Positions 10,823 through 20,080 of a DNA stretch of 24,312 nucleotides are shown in pieces. Both the position numbers and the translations under genes were made by a program. Position 1 is the first letter of the stretch, and every line of letters begins with the position of its first letter. The stretch covers positions 1-24,312 of the forward strand of contig KN890282.1 of assembly GCA_000934455.1 (NCBI GenBank), read 5' to 3'. Under the pieces are notes generated by a model. The model was not told the origin of the DNA. It saw nothing but the letters and a program-made list of their open reading frames with translations, and did not search any database. Source of the DNA: Apostichopus parvimensis. Taxonomy: Eukaryota; Echinodermata; Holothuroidea; Aspidochirotida; Stichopodidae.

Positions 10823-10861
10823 GCTCTTATCATGGAGGTAAAAACACCTCCATGCTCTTAT
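10823..10861. mobile_element. Minimal hairpin insertion with 8-bp duplication
   Basis: GCTCTTAT occurs at 10823-10830 and again at 10854-10861. Between them, 23 bp (10831-10853) form a hairpin: CATGGAGGT at 10831-10839 pairs with ACCTCCATG at 10846-10854 across AAAAAC. A direct 8-bp repeat around a self-complementary core is what an extremely deleted hAT-type element or a fold-back footprint would leave. The small size means chance or replication slippage cannot be excluded. Confidence 0.5.
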
Positions 10862-11232
10862 ACACTCGTCTTTACCTTTTACCATGAATAACATGTTTAT
10901 TTTGTTTTTCTGTAAAGGTTACCAAACCACCGTGTAAATAATCAAGCTCTCTCTTATCTAGCAATTTGATATTGAAATGTTTGCTTTACATAGCCTTACC
11001 CATTTGCACTTCAAGAACCGAGGAAGCCAATATCGCATAAGCTGTAATATTGAACTTATGACATTTAGAGTTTGGATGTGACTGAACTTGTAGCAGATAT
11101 GTGACACATTAAAGTAGATAGCTCAGTGAGCTGTTAATAATGTAAGCTCAAAATAAAATAAAACTGTTAGCAAACTGCCTATCCACTGTTTAGAGAGCCT
11201 GTGTAAGAGAATGTGTAAAAGTAAGTTGGCTT

Positions 11233-11263
11233 GACGTTTCAATCCTAGCAGGATCTTCTTCGG
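11233..11263 (-). ncRNA. Hammerhead-ribozyme-like core, possible Penelope-type retroelement footprint
   Basis: Read on the minus strand: CCGAAGA (11263-11257, against the hammerhead CUGANGA), one extra A, then GATCCT-GCT-AGGATT forming a 6-bp stem II with a three-base loop (11255-11241). Directly after it comes GAAACGTC (11240-11233), which contains the invariant GAAA and a self-complementary ACGT that could act as a minimal stem III. Penelope-like retroelements of animals are known to carry minimal type I hammerheads with such short stem III. The C in place of U4 and the extra A suggest a decayed or inactive copy. Stem I was not resolved. Confidence 0.4.
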
Positions 11264-12892
11264 AGGCTAAATGACAAATAATGTAAGCTGTTAAAACTTA
11301 TGGTGAACTGTCATGTAGTGATACAATGCATTGTGGGATAATGGTAAAAGACAGATAATTTTATCAAGTAAATGAAAACAAAAATCTGTCTGGTGTAGAT
11401 TAAATTGGGCTTGCAAGGCAGACATCTCTAGTCATCCTGGATACAATAATTTTCCTCCGATGTTTTTTCCACCTGCTGGTTAGAGATGTTTCTGGTCTAT
11501 TGAAAATCTTTCCACAACATTGAGAATTTCTACACACAGTGTATTAACAACACCACTGTAGGAAAATATCAGGAGTGAGAGAATAAATTGTGGCTATTCT
11601 GAGCTCTAAATCTTAACAGGTTTTTCAGGCTGTTCACAAATATGTCCTTCAAATGTGAGGTCTGTTTGCGGCTGTAATACGATGTATGTCCAGTATCGAG
11701 TGTAAGGTTCTGGTTTTCCATCCCTGACTATAAATGAAACCAATTATCTCCATATAGAATTTGGAAAAGTGATTTCTTTTTCAATTTTTTTATAACTGAT
11801 ATCAAAAATTGTCTGGCTGACACATTGATTAAAACAGAAAAGAATCATTAATAGTTTGCTCATAATTAGCCTTTTTTGGGCGTGAAAATTGTAGGAATTA
11901 ATTCTTAGTTTGATCTTATTTTGAGTAGCCCTCGAATGGTGGTCAAGTTACTTTACAAATTCAGCTTGAATAAACTGAGGTCACTAGAGAATTAAGTCAA
12001 GCTCTGTATTCTAACACTCTGCCAATACGTCCAAATCTCCCTATCAGCCGCTGTGCCCTTTCTCCATCTAACGAAGAAGCAGATATATTATATTTAACAA
12101 GATGGAGGCAAAGATGAGACAAATTGACTGGCATCTCTTATATTGATGGCCTGAGGGCCTCTGCAACTAAATGAAATACACAAATACTGTCACAATGTAG
12201 GGGTTATCTATATCATTTATTGGAGCAGTTCCAGTCGCATCTTCAGGCATTTCTTTATACGGGAGGCTTTAGGATCTTCCCAGGGATTTCAGAGCATGAG
12301 ATATATAACTTCAATTAGTTGAAAATGTCAAAGGTCATTGAAAGGAACAGGCACCACTAAGATGTGGGATGCAGATGGTTTTTATAGTTTGCCTTTCTCT
12401 CAGAGTCTGGAATTGCTACTGGGGTAGGGAATGGCCTTGATACCACTCTGCATGGCTTGCATTTGTGAAAGGAACATAGTTGCTTATGTAGACGAAGCTA
12501 TCCTCACCCATCACCCACACCCCCTCCCCTACCCAAATTCCCATGTTTTGGGTGTATCCCTTGGTAGTCTGCTTCTAAAGCCTCTTAAGAAGTATGCATT
12601 ATACCTCTTGAGTAAAGTAATATGCTTACCTTTTAGGTATATGCTAACCTCTTGAGTAATATACTCAATACCATACTGTATTGAGCAGTATTGAGTTTAT
12701 TATGCTTTAATACCTAGTATGCAATATCCTTACGTCCACTTTCAAAATAGCACTGTACATCTTCAACCCCTGGCAATTGGCTACCAGATTAACACTGGCC
12801 AAAGATTTAGCATGCTGGTCAGGTTTCTGTAGTTCAAGTTTACTCTTCACATGTAGAGTCCTGTCACTGAAGGGATATTCAAGTATATAAAC
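11264..12892. other. Non-coding stretch with possible retroelement debris
   Basis: The minus strand at about 12228-12247 reads GCCTGAAGATGCGACTGGAA, a CUGAAGA-containing word reminiscent of the 11233-11263 motif but without GAAA. The interval between them has no intact reverse transcriptase or GIY-YIG frame. Plus-strand frame 12431-12655 and minus-strand frame 12707-12904 look random. Confidence 0.35.
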
Positions 12893-13035
12893 ATGTATAT
12901 TCATGAATATAATTATGTATATTCATGTTTGTAATCATGCATATACATGAGTATATTCATATATTCATGTATATTCATGTATATTCATGTATATTCATGT
13001 ATATTCATGTATATTAATGTGCATGTATATTCATG
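12893..13035 (+). repeat. 10-bp AT-rich minisatellite (ATATTCATGT)n
   Basis: The core 12961-13020 is five perfect ATATTCATGT units and a sixth with one change. Degenerate copies extend on both sides from about 12893 to 13035, including inverted-looking ATGAATATA variants. The unit is partly self-complementary, so the tract can cruciform. Confidence 0.85.
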
Positions 13036-13633
13036 TATTATGAATATATGCATATTTGCTGAACTTGTTCTCTGCAACTTCCTATAGCTAAGAGTACTTT
13101 GATGGACAACTATTTTCATCTACTTCATTCCTCTCTTACCTGTCTCCCATACACATGCACTCTAATCTACCATATACCTATAACAGACATTCTTCTTATG
13201 CTGTGCACCTAATGACCTACAGGTCACCACCCTCTCCTGAATCAACCATACAGAAGACCTACTGTACAGTACATCAGGTTTCTAGTGTGAAATTTGGACC
13301 TGCCTGAATCCGCTTGTGTTTTACATTCTTTGTGGAATTCTTTGATTCATTCTGTCTACCGGTAGCGTCAAGTCATTTGCTATATGACACTTGTGCGTTG
13401 CCTTTGGTCTGCTCCATTAAACACCAGATCATTTGAAAAACATCTCAAGATAATTAGTTGGAAAAGAGCAAATATTAACTATTTCTTTTCCTTTTTTCCA
13501 TTGTGTATAATTTCCCCAATCAGTTGTTCATTACAAGTATAAGAATTAATATTGTAATTACTAATCGTCGTTATATCCATAATTAACATTAAAGATATAA
13601 ACATCTAAACCCTTTTCTCTCTTTGCTTTTTAG
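13036..13633 (+). other. 3' end of the intron upstream of the first visible Rab3 exon
   Basis: The last 35 bases are pyrimidine-rich (CCCTTTTCTCTCTTTGCTTTTTAG) and end in the acceptor at 13632-13633. Upstream is an everted pair of nuclear-receptor-like half sites (TGACCT-AC-AGGTCA, 13213-13226). Nothing coding was recognised. Confidence 0.6.
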
Positions 13634-13752
13634 GATACCGCTGGTCAGGAGAGATACAGGACAATAACAACAGCATACTACAGAGGTGCTATGGGTTTCA
13701 TATTAATGTATGATGTAACAAATGAAGAGTCTTTTAGCAGTGTACAGGACTG
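13634..13752 (+). CDS. rab3: Rab3 exon: switch II to QDW (119 nt)
   Basis: The exon follows a pyrimidine-rich tract and the acceptor AG at 13632-13633, and is followed by the donor GTAAGA at 13753. It starts in phase 0 with GAT (Asp) of the DTAGQE motif, encodes 39 full codons and ends with TG. That TG is completed to TGG (Trp) by the first base of the next exon. It carries the catalytic Gln of the G3 motif (DTAGQ), the RYRTIT and YYRGA Rab motifs and LMYDVT. The residues before it (the usual KLQIW strand) must come from an upstream exon outside the window or not recognised. Confidence 0.96.
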
Positions 13753-16700
13753 GTAAGACATAAATATTAAACTTATTAAATGAGTAGAGATTATAGGCTC
13801 TAGTGGGATTTGAACTAGTTCAGTGACCTCCAGTGGAATACAAGTCCTTTAGTGTATTTCCAACTCAGGACATTAGGTCAGTGGCTTGAATCCCATTCTA
13901 GCTAATAACAGCTTTTGCTCTTTCATGTTTCTTTATAAATTCCCAGACTTCTGTTCTTGATATTAATAATCTTTTGTTATAATAATTCCCTTCATTCCTC
14001 TGACCGTCTCGTTTACAGTGTATAGACTCCGATCCACCATTAGTCTAAGAAATGATTCATCCTTGCACAGCTCCTCCATAACTGAGGTGCTGTAGGGGGG
14101 AAAATCCACAATTTATAGGACTAGTACATTGATGGTCTTGTTAGAAAAATTAAGGCAGGTGTGCAAGGCACGTAAACTAAAATTAGAAAGTTTCATGAAA
14201 CATTCCATATTTACAATTCAATGTGCAAGTTATAGGATGGAATGACTGTTTAAGATAGAGAAGATTACTAGACAATATTTCTCCAAACGTTTGTGATACA
14301 GAAAAGAGTGATTCACACTAATCGTTTTTCTCTACCTCAGACCAGTTATCCTGTTGCCATAAAGGATCTCATTTTGTTAAAATAATTAGATCATTTCATT
14401 GTGGAATTGTGTACATCATCAAATACAGTTATCATTATTATTATCATTCAATAAAATTGCTACATTTGTAAAATGGTCCCACCAAGCCATTTACCTTAAC
14501 TTACATGTCTCAGCACAGCAGTGGCACTCTTACTTTCCAATTGCCAAGAGCAAACTTGTGGTATATCTAATGTTCAGCTGCACATGTTTTCAAACTTGAA
14601 ATTGTCTGCCAGCAACCAACACTCTGGAGTAGTTGCCTGCAATCATCTTTTCTGCCTTGGGATGCATCCAAGTGTCACTTAAATAATTTCAGAAGCAGTC
14701 TGCTCTGGCATTTTAAGTGTTCAGGAAATGTCATCATGACAGGTTTCATTCGATAGGGATTGCACGAGGTGTTTCAGAGTCTCGTTCTCGGTTTATTGAA
14801 AACCATACTTTACAATTCATAATATACACCGCATAATATACCCCGATAGTGTTGCAGTGATGAAAACACAAGTTAACAAAGGAATAAGTTCTAACTTTGG
14901 TTTACTTGATACGTTGGAACTTTCTGAAAGGCCTTTTTTTGTCATTTATTATTTCCTGTTGGAAACCTTTGAAATGTTGCAAAGTTCCTAATGTATGCAA
15001 ATTTATTTTGTATAGTCATGTATGTAAATTCAAGCGTAGATATTACACATTACGTTTCAACGTGAACGACTGTGTGTGTAGGATTAATCTTGTTTGATTG
15101 CCGTTGGGAAAAAATTTGGACTGGCCTTTATGTACATCAAAATGTCAACCAACATTTGTAATCCCATCCTCACCCCCCCCCCCCCCCCCACCCCAAAAAT
15201 TGTTAGAGCAAAATGATTGATTCCAGGCTCAGCCTAGAGATAAAGTGCAGCACTAATATTTCCATACTCCTGCTTGTTTAAGAAATAGCTGTCATTTGTT
15301 TAACCAAGGAGGACCAAATTTCACAGTCCCAAAACTAGCAAGAAAAAATAGCGTAATTGTACAGTATAAAAGCAAGTGCAGTTTCTGCAATGCAGTCTCC
15401 ATCGACCGCTACATTTGTGAAATTCCCACCTGAGACGCAATATCCTTGTGTAGTAACCATGGAGACAGAACATATAAACATGTTTTCAGATCACGAGAGT
15501 GTTTAATAGCACTTTTTTTTACTCATCCTGATTAAACACGATCATGAGTTCGTACATATTGGGGTGTAGGCCAGTGACCTCACAGCGCCCTCGTCAACAG
15601 ACCTTGATCTGATGACGTTATCCCATCTGAACACAGTGTTAGACTAAGTAGTCCAGCCGCTTTAATTGATTAGCCTACAGGGATGTGGTATGGAAATACA
15701 ACCTGGACTGCTAGCAGTGTTTTCTGATATGATTCTGACGTATTTCTGACATATTTCTGACATATTGCTACATATTTACAATGAATTTTCGTGCCAAAAG
15801 TCATCGTCAAAGGGTGTATTTCCATATACATTTCCTAGTGTTACAATATATACATATAAAACACCTATAAAGCATCACCATGCCATATGCTAAAGAACCT
15901 GTGCATTTCAGAATAATGAATTTGTGTCGGAAATGGGAGGAGGTACAGTACTATATAATAAAATGAAAAATTAATGAAATATCTAGACTGGGAAATGTGA
16001 AAGGTCAGTTGCCTAGATGTATGTGTTATAAATTGTTATCAAAGGTAACAGTTTGACCTTTCGCGAAATTGACAACGATAGCTGAGCTGCAATGCATTAA
16101 GGCTGGATATATGAAAAATACAAAAGGTCGTCTGCAGTATCACTTCACTAGCTCCCATCTGCTGGTTGCCATCAGAATTCTCTCTGAAATGCATGACAGT
16201 ACGAAAAGATAACATCATTCATCATGGAAATAATGCATCAGAACTGTGAGTTTTGCATAGATCTCCTTACACATGGGTCTATGACAGAATTAAAGATAGC
16301 AATAGGCAATAATTGAGTTTTGAAGAGCCTTTTGGGGTGTATGATTTATTAGTTATTAAAGCATCTAGTGTCAATTCTGAAGTTGAAGATATTTGATGAC
16401 ACACAGACAGATACGTATGATTATTTTGTACTGGCTTTCTTCTCTACAGATGATGTAAAGCAAAATCAAGAAGATTATATTAGTTAAACATGAATAATCA
16501 AATGACTTCAAGTTACAGTGATTTGGCTTAAAGCTAGCGTTGTTTAGAGAATTAAAAGTATTCACACAACCAGTATTATTGACGTGAATTTTAGAGCAGT
16601 GGGTCCACTCATCCAGTGTTAAATTAAAATGGATATTAAGATTAGTCTGCAGAAAACTGTAACATGACAGACACATTAATAAGGTTTTACAAAAGTATCA

Positions 16701-18498
16701 AATGTCACACAGACTTAATGGCAAAAAGCTCCTACTTTTCACTTTTCTTTATAATTTTGAAAGGAAATGGACTCTGTAAGCTAATAACTGAACTGCAACA
16801 TTGATTTGATGTTTTTTATAAGGAGTATCATAACCTCTTTCAAATTCCACTCACAGTGCCTAGGCCCAGGGATTAAACTTGTTTTTGTGGTCAACAGATC
16901 TAAATGGACCATGCTGATTGTACAGAGTCTTTCACTTCATCTGTTTAGTGATTAGGACTAAGAAGGACTCATTTTGCAGGGTACCCACCTTTCAGTGTCA
17001 GAGATGAGGACTGATTTGAAGGTACCCACTTTTTCAGTCTCTGTTTATGTGTACATCCTTTTCATCTTCTTTCTGATTGTCTAGGTGTACTCAAATTAAG
17101 ACGTACTCTTGGGATAACGCTCAAGTGATTCTGGTAGGAAACAAATGTGACATGGAGGATGAGAGGGTAATCTCAACAGAGAGAGGCAAGCAGCTGGCTG
17201 ATCAACTAGGTAAGAATTTAAAAACTCAGGGATGGAGGTGGGGGACTTTGGGTGTGGGGGAGGGAGGTTCAGGGGTTGGGATAGGGTAGTTGATGGAAAG
17301 GCTTTGAGACATTTAAGTCATTTTGTACTTTGATTAAACCGAGCACACTCTGCTCGGAGTATCTCACTTGGTTATGTTTAATGTCTTCCCAGACCTGAGC
17401 TATGCTAGCTTTGCAGGTGTCTTCATCCCGCCAAACCCTCAGGGATGGAATGAAATGTATGAAGCAGGATAATTGTACCTTGTCTTGTGATCCACTGATT
17501 TACTGAAGGGCTATGTGTGGCAATCTAGACAAATCTAATTAGGGATCTCCTTCCTGAATGTCGAAGAAGGAAACAACTTGCGCTGATTTATGCTCGAACA
17601 AAGTCAGCAAAGTAAAAAACATAACACGACAAGAATCTTTTGCGGGCAAATGTACATACGCATCCACCTCAAACAGCTGTCACGGAACTGAAGTATGCTC
17701 AAGGTGATAGAAAGCCATGAAAAAGGCTGGGGTTACCTCATCAGTAGTAGTGTCAGCCTGCGATTTATGTGTATGTAGCCACATACATGGAGTGTTGTGT
17801 GTTTAAGGCACTGGAACAGTACAGTAACATGTACATACAGTATATGATTCCCCACCTGTCTTGTCACAACCCCCGTACTCTCACTCGACTCTGTTTACTC
17901 TTAGCATTGTCTCACCCAGTGACTGGTTACTTTTGGTCTACTGCATCCTTATTCTCACCTGCTCCTCCACCCCCCTCCACAACCTCCAAAGTGTCTAGAG
18001 AACTTTACAAATCAGGATGCTTTAGCTATCAGTTCTGACATCTCATGGAGACCAAGCAGTCCTTTACAATTACATTACTCCAGCTCCACAATGAGTATGA
18101 AATTTCAATAATCACTACAGACTGAGGCATATGCGACTTTAATCCAGTATTGCCCCATTAGTATACCCTCCACCTTTTTTGGGTAAAGAAAAATGTCATA
18201 AAACCTGATCTTGGTTTGAAAATTCATCAAAATATTAGCCCTAGAGAATGAAAAATGATATTTTCATAGATTAAAGTTCTCATCTAATCTTTGTTTCTCG
18301 TTTTCCTCAGGACTTGAATTCTTCGAGACGAGCGCAAAGGAGAACATCAACGTGAAGCAGACGTTCGAGCGACTCGTGGACATCATCTGCGACAAAATGT
18401 CGGAAACAATCGACACAGACCAGAGTTTGCGTCCAACTCCAACAATCACTCCAACAGAACCAGGCAAATCTCCAGCCGACTCAAACTGTGCTTGCTAA
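13634..18498 (+). CDS. rab3: Rab3 family small GTPase, 3' part of a spliced gene (three exons, 5'-truncated by the window)
   Basis: Rab3 proteins are synaptic and secretory vesicle GTPases that control vesicle docking and exocytosis and are anchored to membranes by C-terminal prenylation. Joining 13634-13752, 17085-17209 and 18311-18498 gives 143 residues in one open frame. Visible in order: [20 protein letters not shown] (G3 motif, switch II and Rab family motifs), [25 protein letters not shown] (a Rab3 hallmark), NKCD (G4, guanine base binding), ETSAKEN (G5), [18 protein letters not shown], then a Thr/Pro-rich hypervariable tail ending Cys-Ala-Cys, a Rab3-type double geranylgeranylation motif. 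Full-length Rab3 is about 220 residues, so roughly 75-80 N-terminal residues, including the P-loop and switch I, are missing. I found no matching exon in 1-13633. As I recall it, vertebrate Rab3 genes have introns at the same places and the same 119- and 125-nt exon sizes. The family call is firm; the exact ortholog name is inferred. Confidence 0.96.
13792..13907. repeat. Imperfect fold-back repeat in the Rab3 intron, tRNA B-box-like ends
   Basis: The left arm (13792-13843) and the reverse complement of the right arm (13852-13907) share, in order, CTAG, TGGGATT, TGACCT and GGAATAC/GGAAATAC blocks, with small gaps and a loop of about eight bases. Both arms carry a word like the tRNA B box (GTTCAAATCCCA on the minus strand at 13804-13815, CTTGAATCCCA on the plus strand at 13884-13894). 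It starts about 40 bases after the donor of the 13634-13752 exon. It could be an inverted pair of SINE fragments or a MITE. Confidence 0.55.
15173..15189 (+). repeat. 17-base poly-C tract
   Basis: An uninterrupted C run is followed by ACCCC in the 3332-bp Rab3 intron. The minus strand is G-rich. Exact length is uncertain in any assembly. Confidence 0.9.
17085..17209 (+). CDS. rab3: Rab3 exon: [10 protein letters not shown] to NKCD and QLADQL (125 nt)
   Basis: The acceptor AG is at 17083-17084 after the T-rich tract 17060-17081, and the donor GTAAGA starts at 17210. The first G completes the split Trp codon; 41 codons follow, and the last G starts the Gly codon finished in the next exon. The exon encodes [20 protein letters not shown] followed by [21 protein letters not shown]. 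It holds the NKCD guanine-specificity motif. Reading past the donor gives a Gly/Trp-rich tail to about 17289, which is intron, not protein. Confidence 0.96.
17210..18310 (+). other. Rab3 intron, 1101 bp
   Basis: It runs from the GTAAGA donor to the CTCAG acceptor. A G-rich stretch (about 17232-17286) follows the donor, and a 7-bp stem-loop (CCGAGCA / TGCTCGG, loop of five bases) lies at 17339-17357. The open frame at 17769-18038 is rich in Pro and Ser from C-rich DNA and shows no recognisable domain. Confidence 0.9.
17339..17357 (+). other. 7-bp GC-rich stem-loop in the Rab3 intron
   Basis: CCGAGCA (17339-17345) pairs with TGCTCGG (17351-17357) over CACTC. Flanking GATTAAAC and GTTTAAT-like words could extend it imperfectly. 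Confidence 0.45.
18311..18498 (+). CDS. rab3: Rab3 terminal coding exon: TSAK box to CAC prenylation motif and stop
   Basis: The acceptor is TTTTCCTCAG ending at 18310. The first two bases complete a Gly codon, followed by 61 codons and TAA at 18496-18498. It encodes [16 protein letters not shown] (the G5 nucleotide-binding box), the C-terminal helix [15 protein letters not shown], and a hypervariable tail rich in Thr, Pro and Ser ([20 protein letters not shown]). It ends SNCAC. The Cys-X-Cys end is typical of Rab3 and is the Rab geranylgeranyl transferase substrate. The start of this exon is more GC-rich than the surrounding intron. An open frame on the opposite strand across it is a shadow. 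Confidence 0.96.
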
Positions 18499-20080
18499 AG
18501 TTCTCCTGCGGATCAATACATCTCACTAAAACCTCCCGGATTGTCTCACATACACACACATACACACAAGAAATAGTATGTGGATAGTTCGCAGTCGAAA
18601 CTGTCCAGTCTACGATGGGGTCGTTTCATTTAACGTTTTTTCTCTCTGTATTTATTACACAAAAATGTAACCCCAACTTTTGTTTTTACAGTTTTGGCAG
18701 CGTCACTTTCAAACGACGCTGCCTTTTAATAATGCTGTGTTTTGTGTTTGTTCGGGTATTATAATTTATGTTAAAGGAATTTTTGTTAGTTTTTCTTTTG
18801 TTATAATTTTTTTCCCATGATCTTATGACGTTACGGTAACTAGATTACGGTAATTGTTAAACCGATTTATTGACGTTCTGTCCCGAGATTTGAAGAGTAT
18901 AGAAACGAAAAAGAGAACACAAATGGTAGTCAAATGGATAAAATATCTTATGAGCAGTTTGTATAATTGATTGTGCTATTAGATTGTTCAACTCTCTCTC
19001 AGTCAGTCATTCATTTCTTCCAAACTGGAGGTATGATTGGAAATTGATTAGCAACATGGCGATGCGTTTAACATTCTTATTTTGCTCATGATTCTGTCTA
19101 CAGATGTAGTTTGTATCATATTTATCATAGATAAGTACTATTGTAACTGACAGTACCAACTTTTCAATCAGTACCACCATAAATTATTTTCTGCTCATTC
19201 CAGCATTTTCTTCTGTCGTGAGTTTCGCTACCATCGGCAAGAAATTCAGATTTTTTTTTTTTCTGCATCGCATTTCTTTTTTTAGCATGTCTTGTATTAC
19301 CGAGCCCGTCAATCCAAGTTATATTTTATCGTTTATTAGAAATTGTTCACATCTTAGAAATTTGGAGAGCTGTAAGTTCGTGAAGTAGAATTCAAATCGG
19401 ATAAAGTTTCATTCATAACACAAAGGATACCATGGAAACAAGCTTTGTGAAGTTGTATTCTAGCTAGGAAATCCTATGAAGTAAAAAGTTTCACAATAGC
19501 AAGATGCTTTGTAATTTGTTACATGAATTTACATGTTATAGGTTGAAGCACGCATGATTTCGACTTAAACCATTTAAGCAATTTTGCAGTCTGGTTCAAG
19601 CAATTTGCTTTCAATTTTCAACTTTTTTCGGAGCTACTTTAACTATAATTCTGGACCAATGATAGATCTCTTGCAGTAGTATGTCTTTCTGACTTAGTAG
19701 TCATTCCCAACAAGTGATGTGCAATTTATAGTTTCTTTTTCCATTTTTTTTTTAAAAACTACTTTAAAACGAGTCATTTTCGTGTATACAACACCTCGTT
19801 AGAGAGTTTCCTCCCGTTTTCCATTTTCTCTTTCTCTTTTCTTTCTCTCCTCTTATTTCTATTCTCTAAGGGTAATTCTCTCTGTCTAAGAAAAACATAA
19901 AACACAATATTATTACCAGATTCCATTGTAACCAAACTTGACAAAAGAGATATAAAAATACACTATATTTCCACTGAACGCCGATGACGATGGACGACGT
20001 CGAAGGGATCGTGTGGTCGTTATATCTTTCTGATTGATTCCATTGTTTCAAGAGATGAAGTGTTTATCTTTTGGAATGAT
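18499..20080 (+). other. Rab3 3' UTR and adjacent downstream DNA (3' end not fixed)
   Basis: The 3' UTR begins after the TAA at 18496-18498. The proximal part has a CA-rich tract (about 18548-18568), a strong stem-loop at 18696-18723, a repeated TTACGGTAA word near 18831-18853 and many T-rich stretches. I saw no clear canonical AATAAA within the first 1.5 kb. ATTAAA variants lie at 21006-21011 and 21328-21333 and AATAAA at 22735-22740, so the transcript end cannot be set from sequence alone. The 20080 boundary is arbitrary. Confidence 0.6.
18696..18723 (+). promoter_or_regulatory. Stem-loop in the Rab3 3' UTR
   Basis: GGCAGCGTC at 18696-18704 pairs perfectly with GACGCTGCC at 18715-18723 across a 10-base loop (ACTTTCAAAC). 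The stem is nine base pairs with seven G-C pairs, in otherwise AT-rich UTR, and is flanked by T runs on both sides. It starts about 200 bases after the stop codon on the sense strand, so it would be in the mRNA. A role in stability, localisation or translation is inference. It does not match the histone stem-loop. Confidence 0.6.

Larger units (their letters stand above)
13753..17084 (+). other. Rab3 intron, 3332 bp
   Basis: A GTAAGA donor and TAG acceptor bound it, and the flanking codon phase (2 into 1) is restored when it is removed. It contains a fold-back repeat at 13792-13907, a 17-base C run at 15173-15189, a short 11-bp tandem at about 15731-15773 and a duplicated word starting GGTACCCAC near 16980 and 17021. 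No internal exon or RNA gene was recognised. Short open frames here, such as 14399-14599, 14897-15097 and 16371-16676 on the minus strand, lack family motifs. Confidence 0.9.

Noticed and set aside
17210-17289. Extension of the NKCD exon frame past the donor
   Set aside because: The GTAAGA donor at 17210 and the in-frame join to 18311 give a complete Rab3 sequence; the extension is Gly/Trp low complexity.
17769-18038. 89-residue frame in the 1101-bp Rab3 intron
   Set aside because: The Pro/Ser-rich composition comes from C-rich DNA; there is no domain and it is not needed for the Rab3 join.
18264-18467. Minus-strand frame over the last Rab3 exon
   Set aside because: It is the antisense shadow of a well-supported coding exon.
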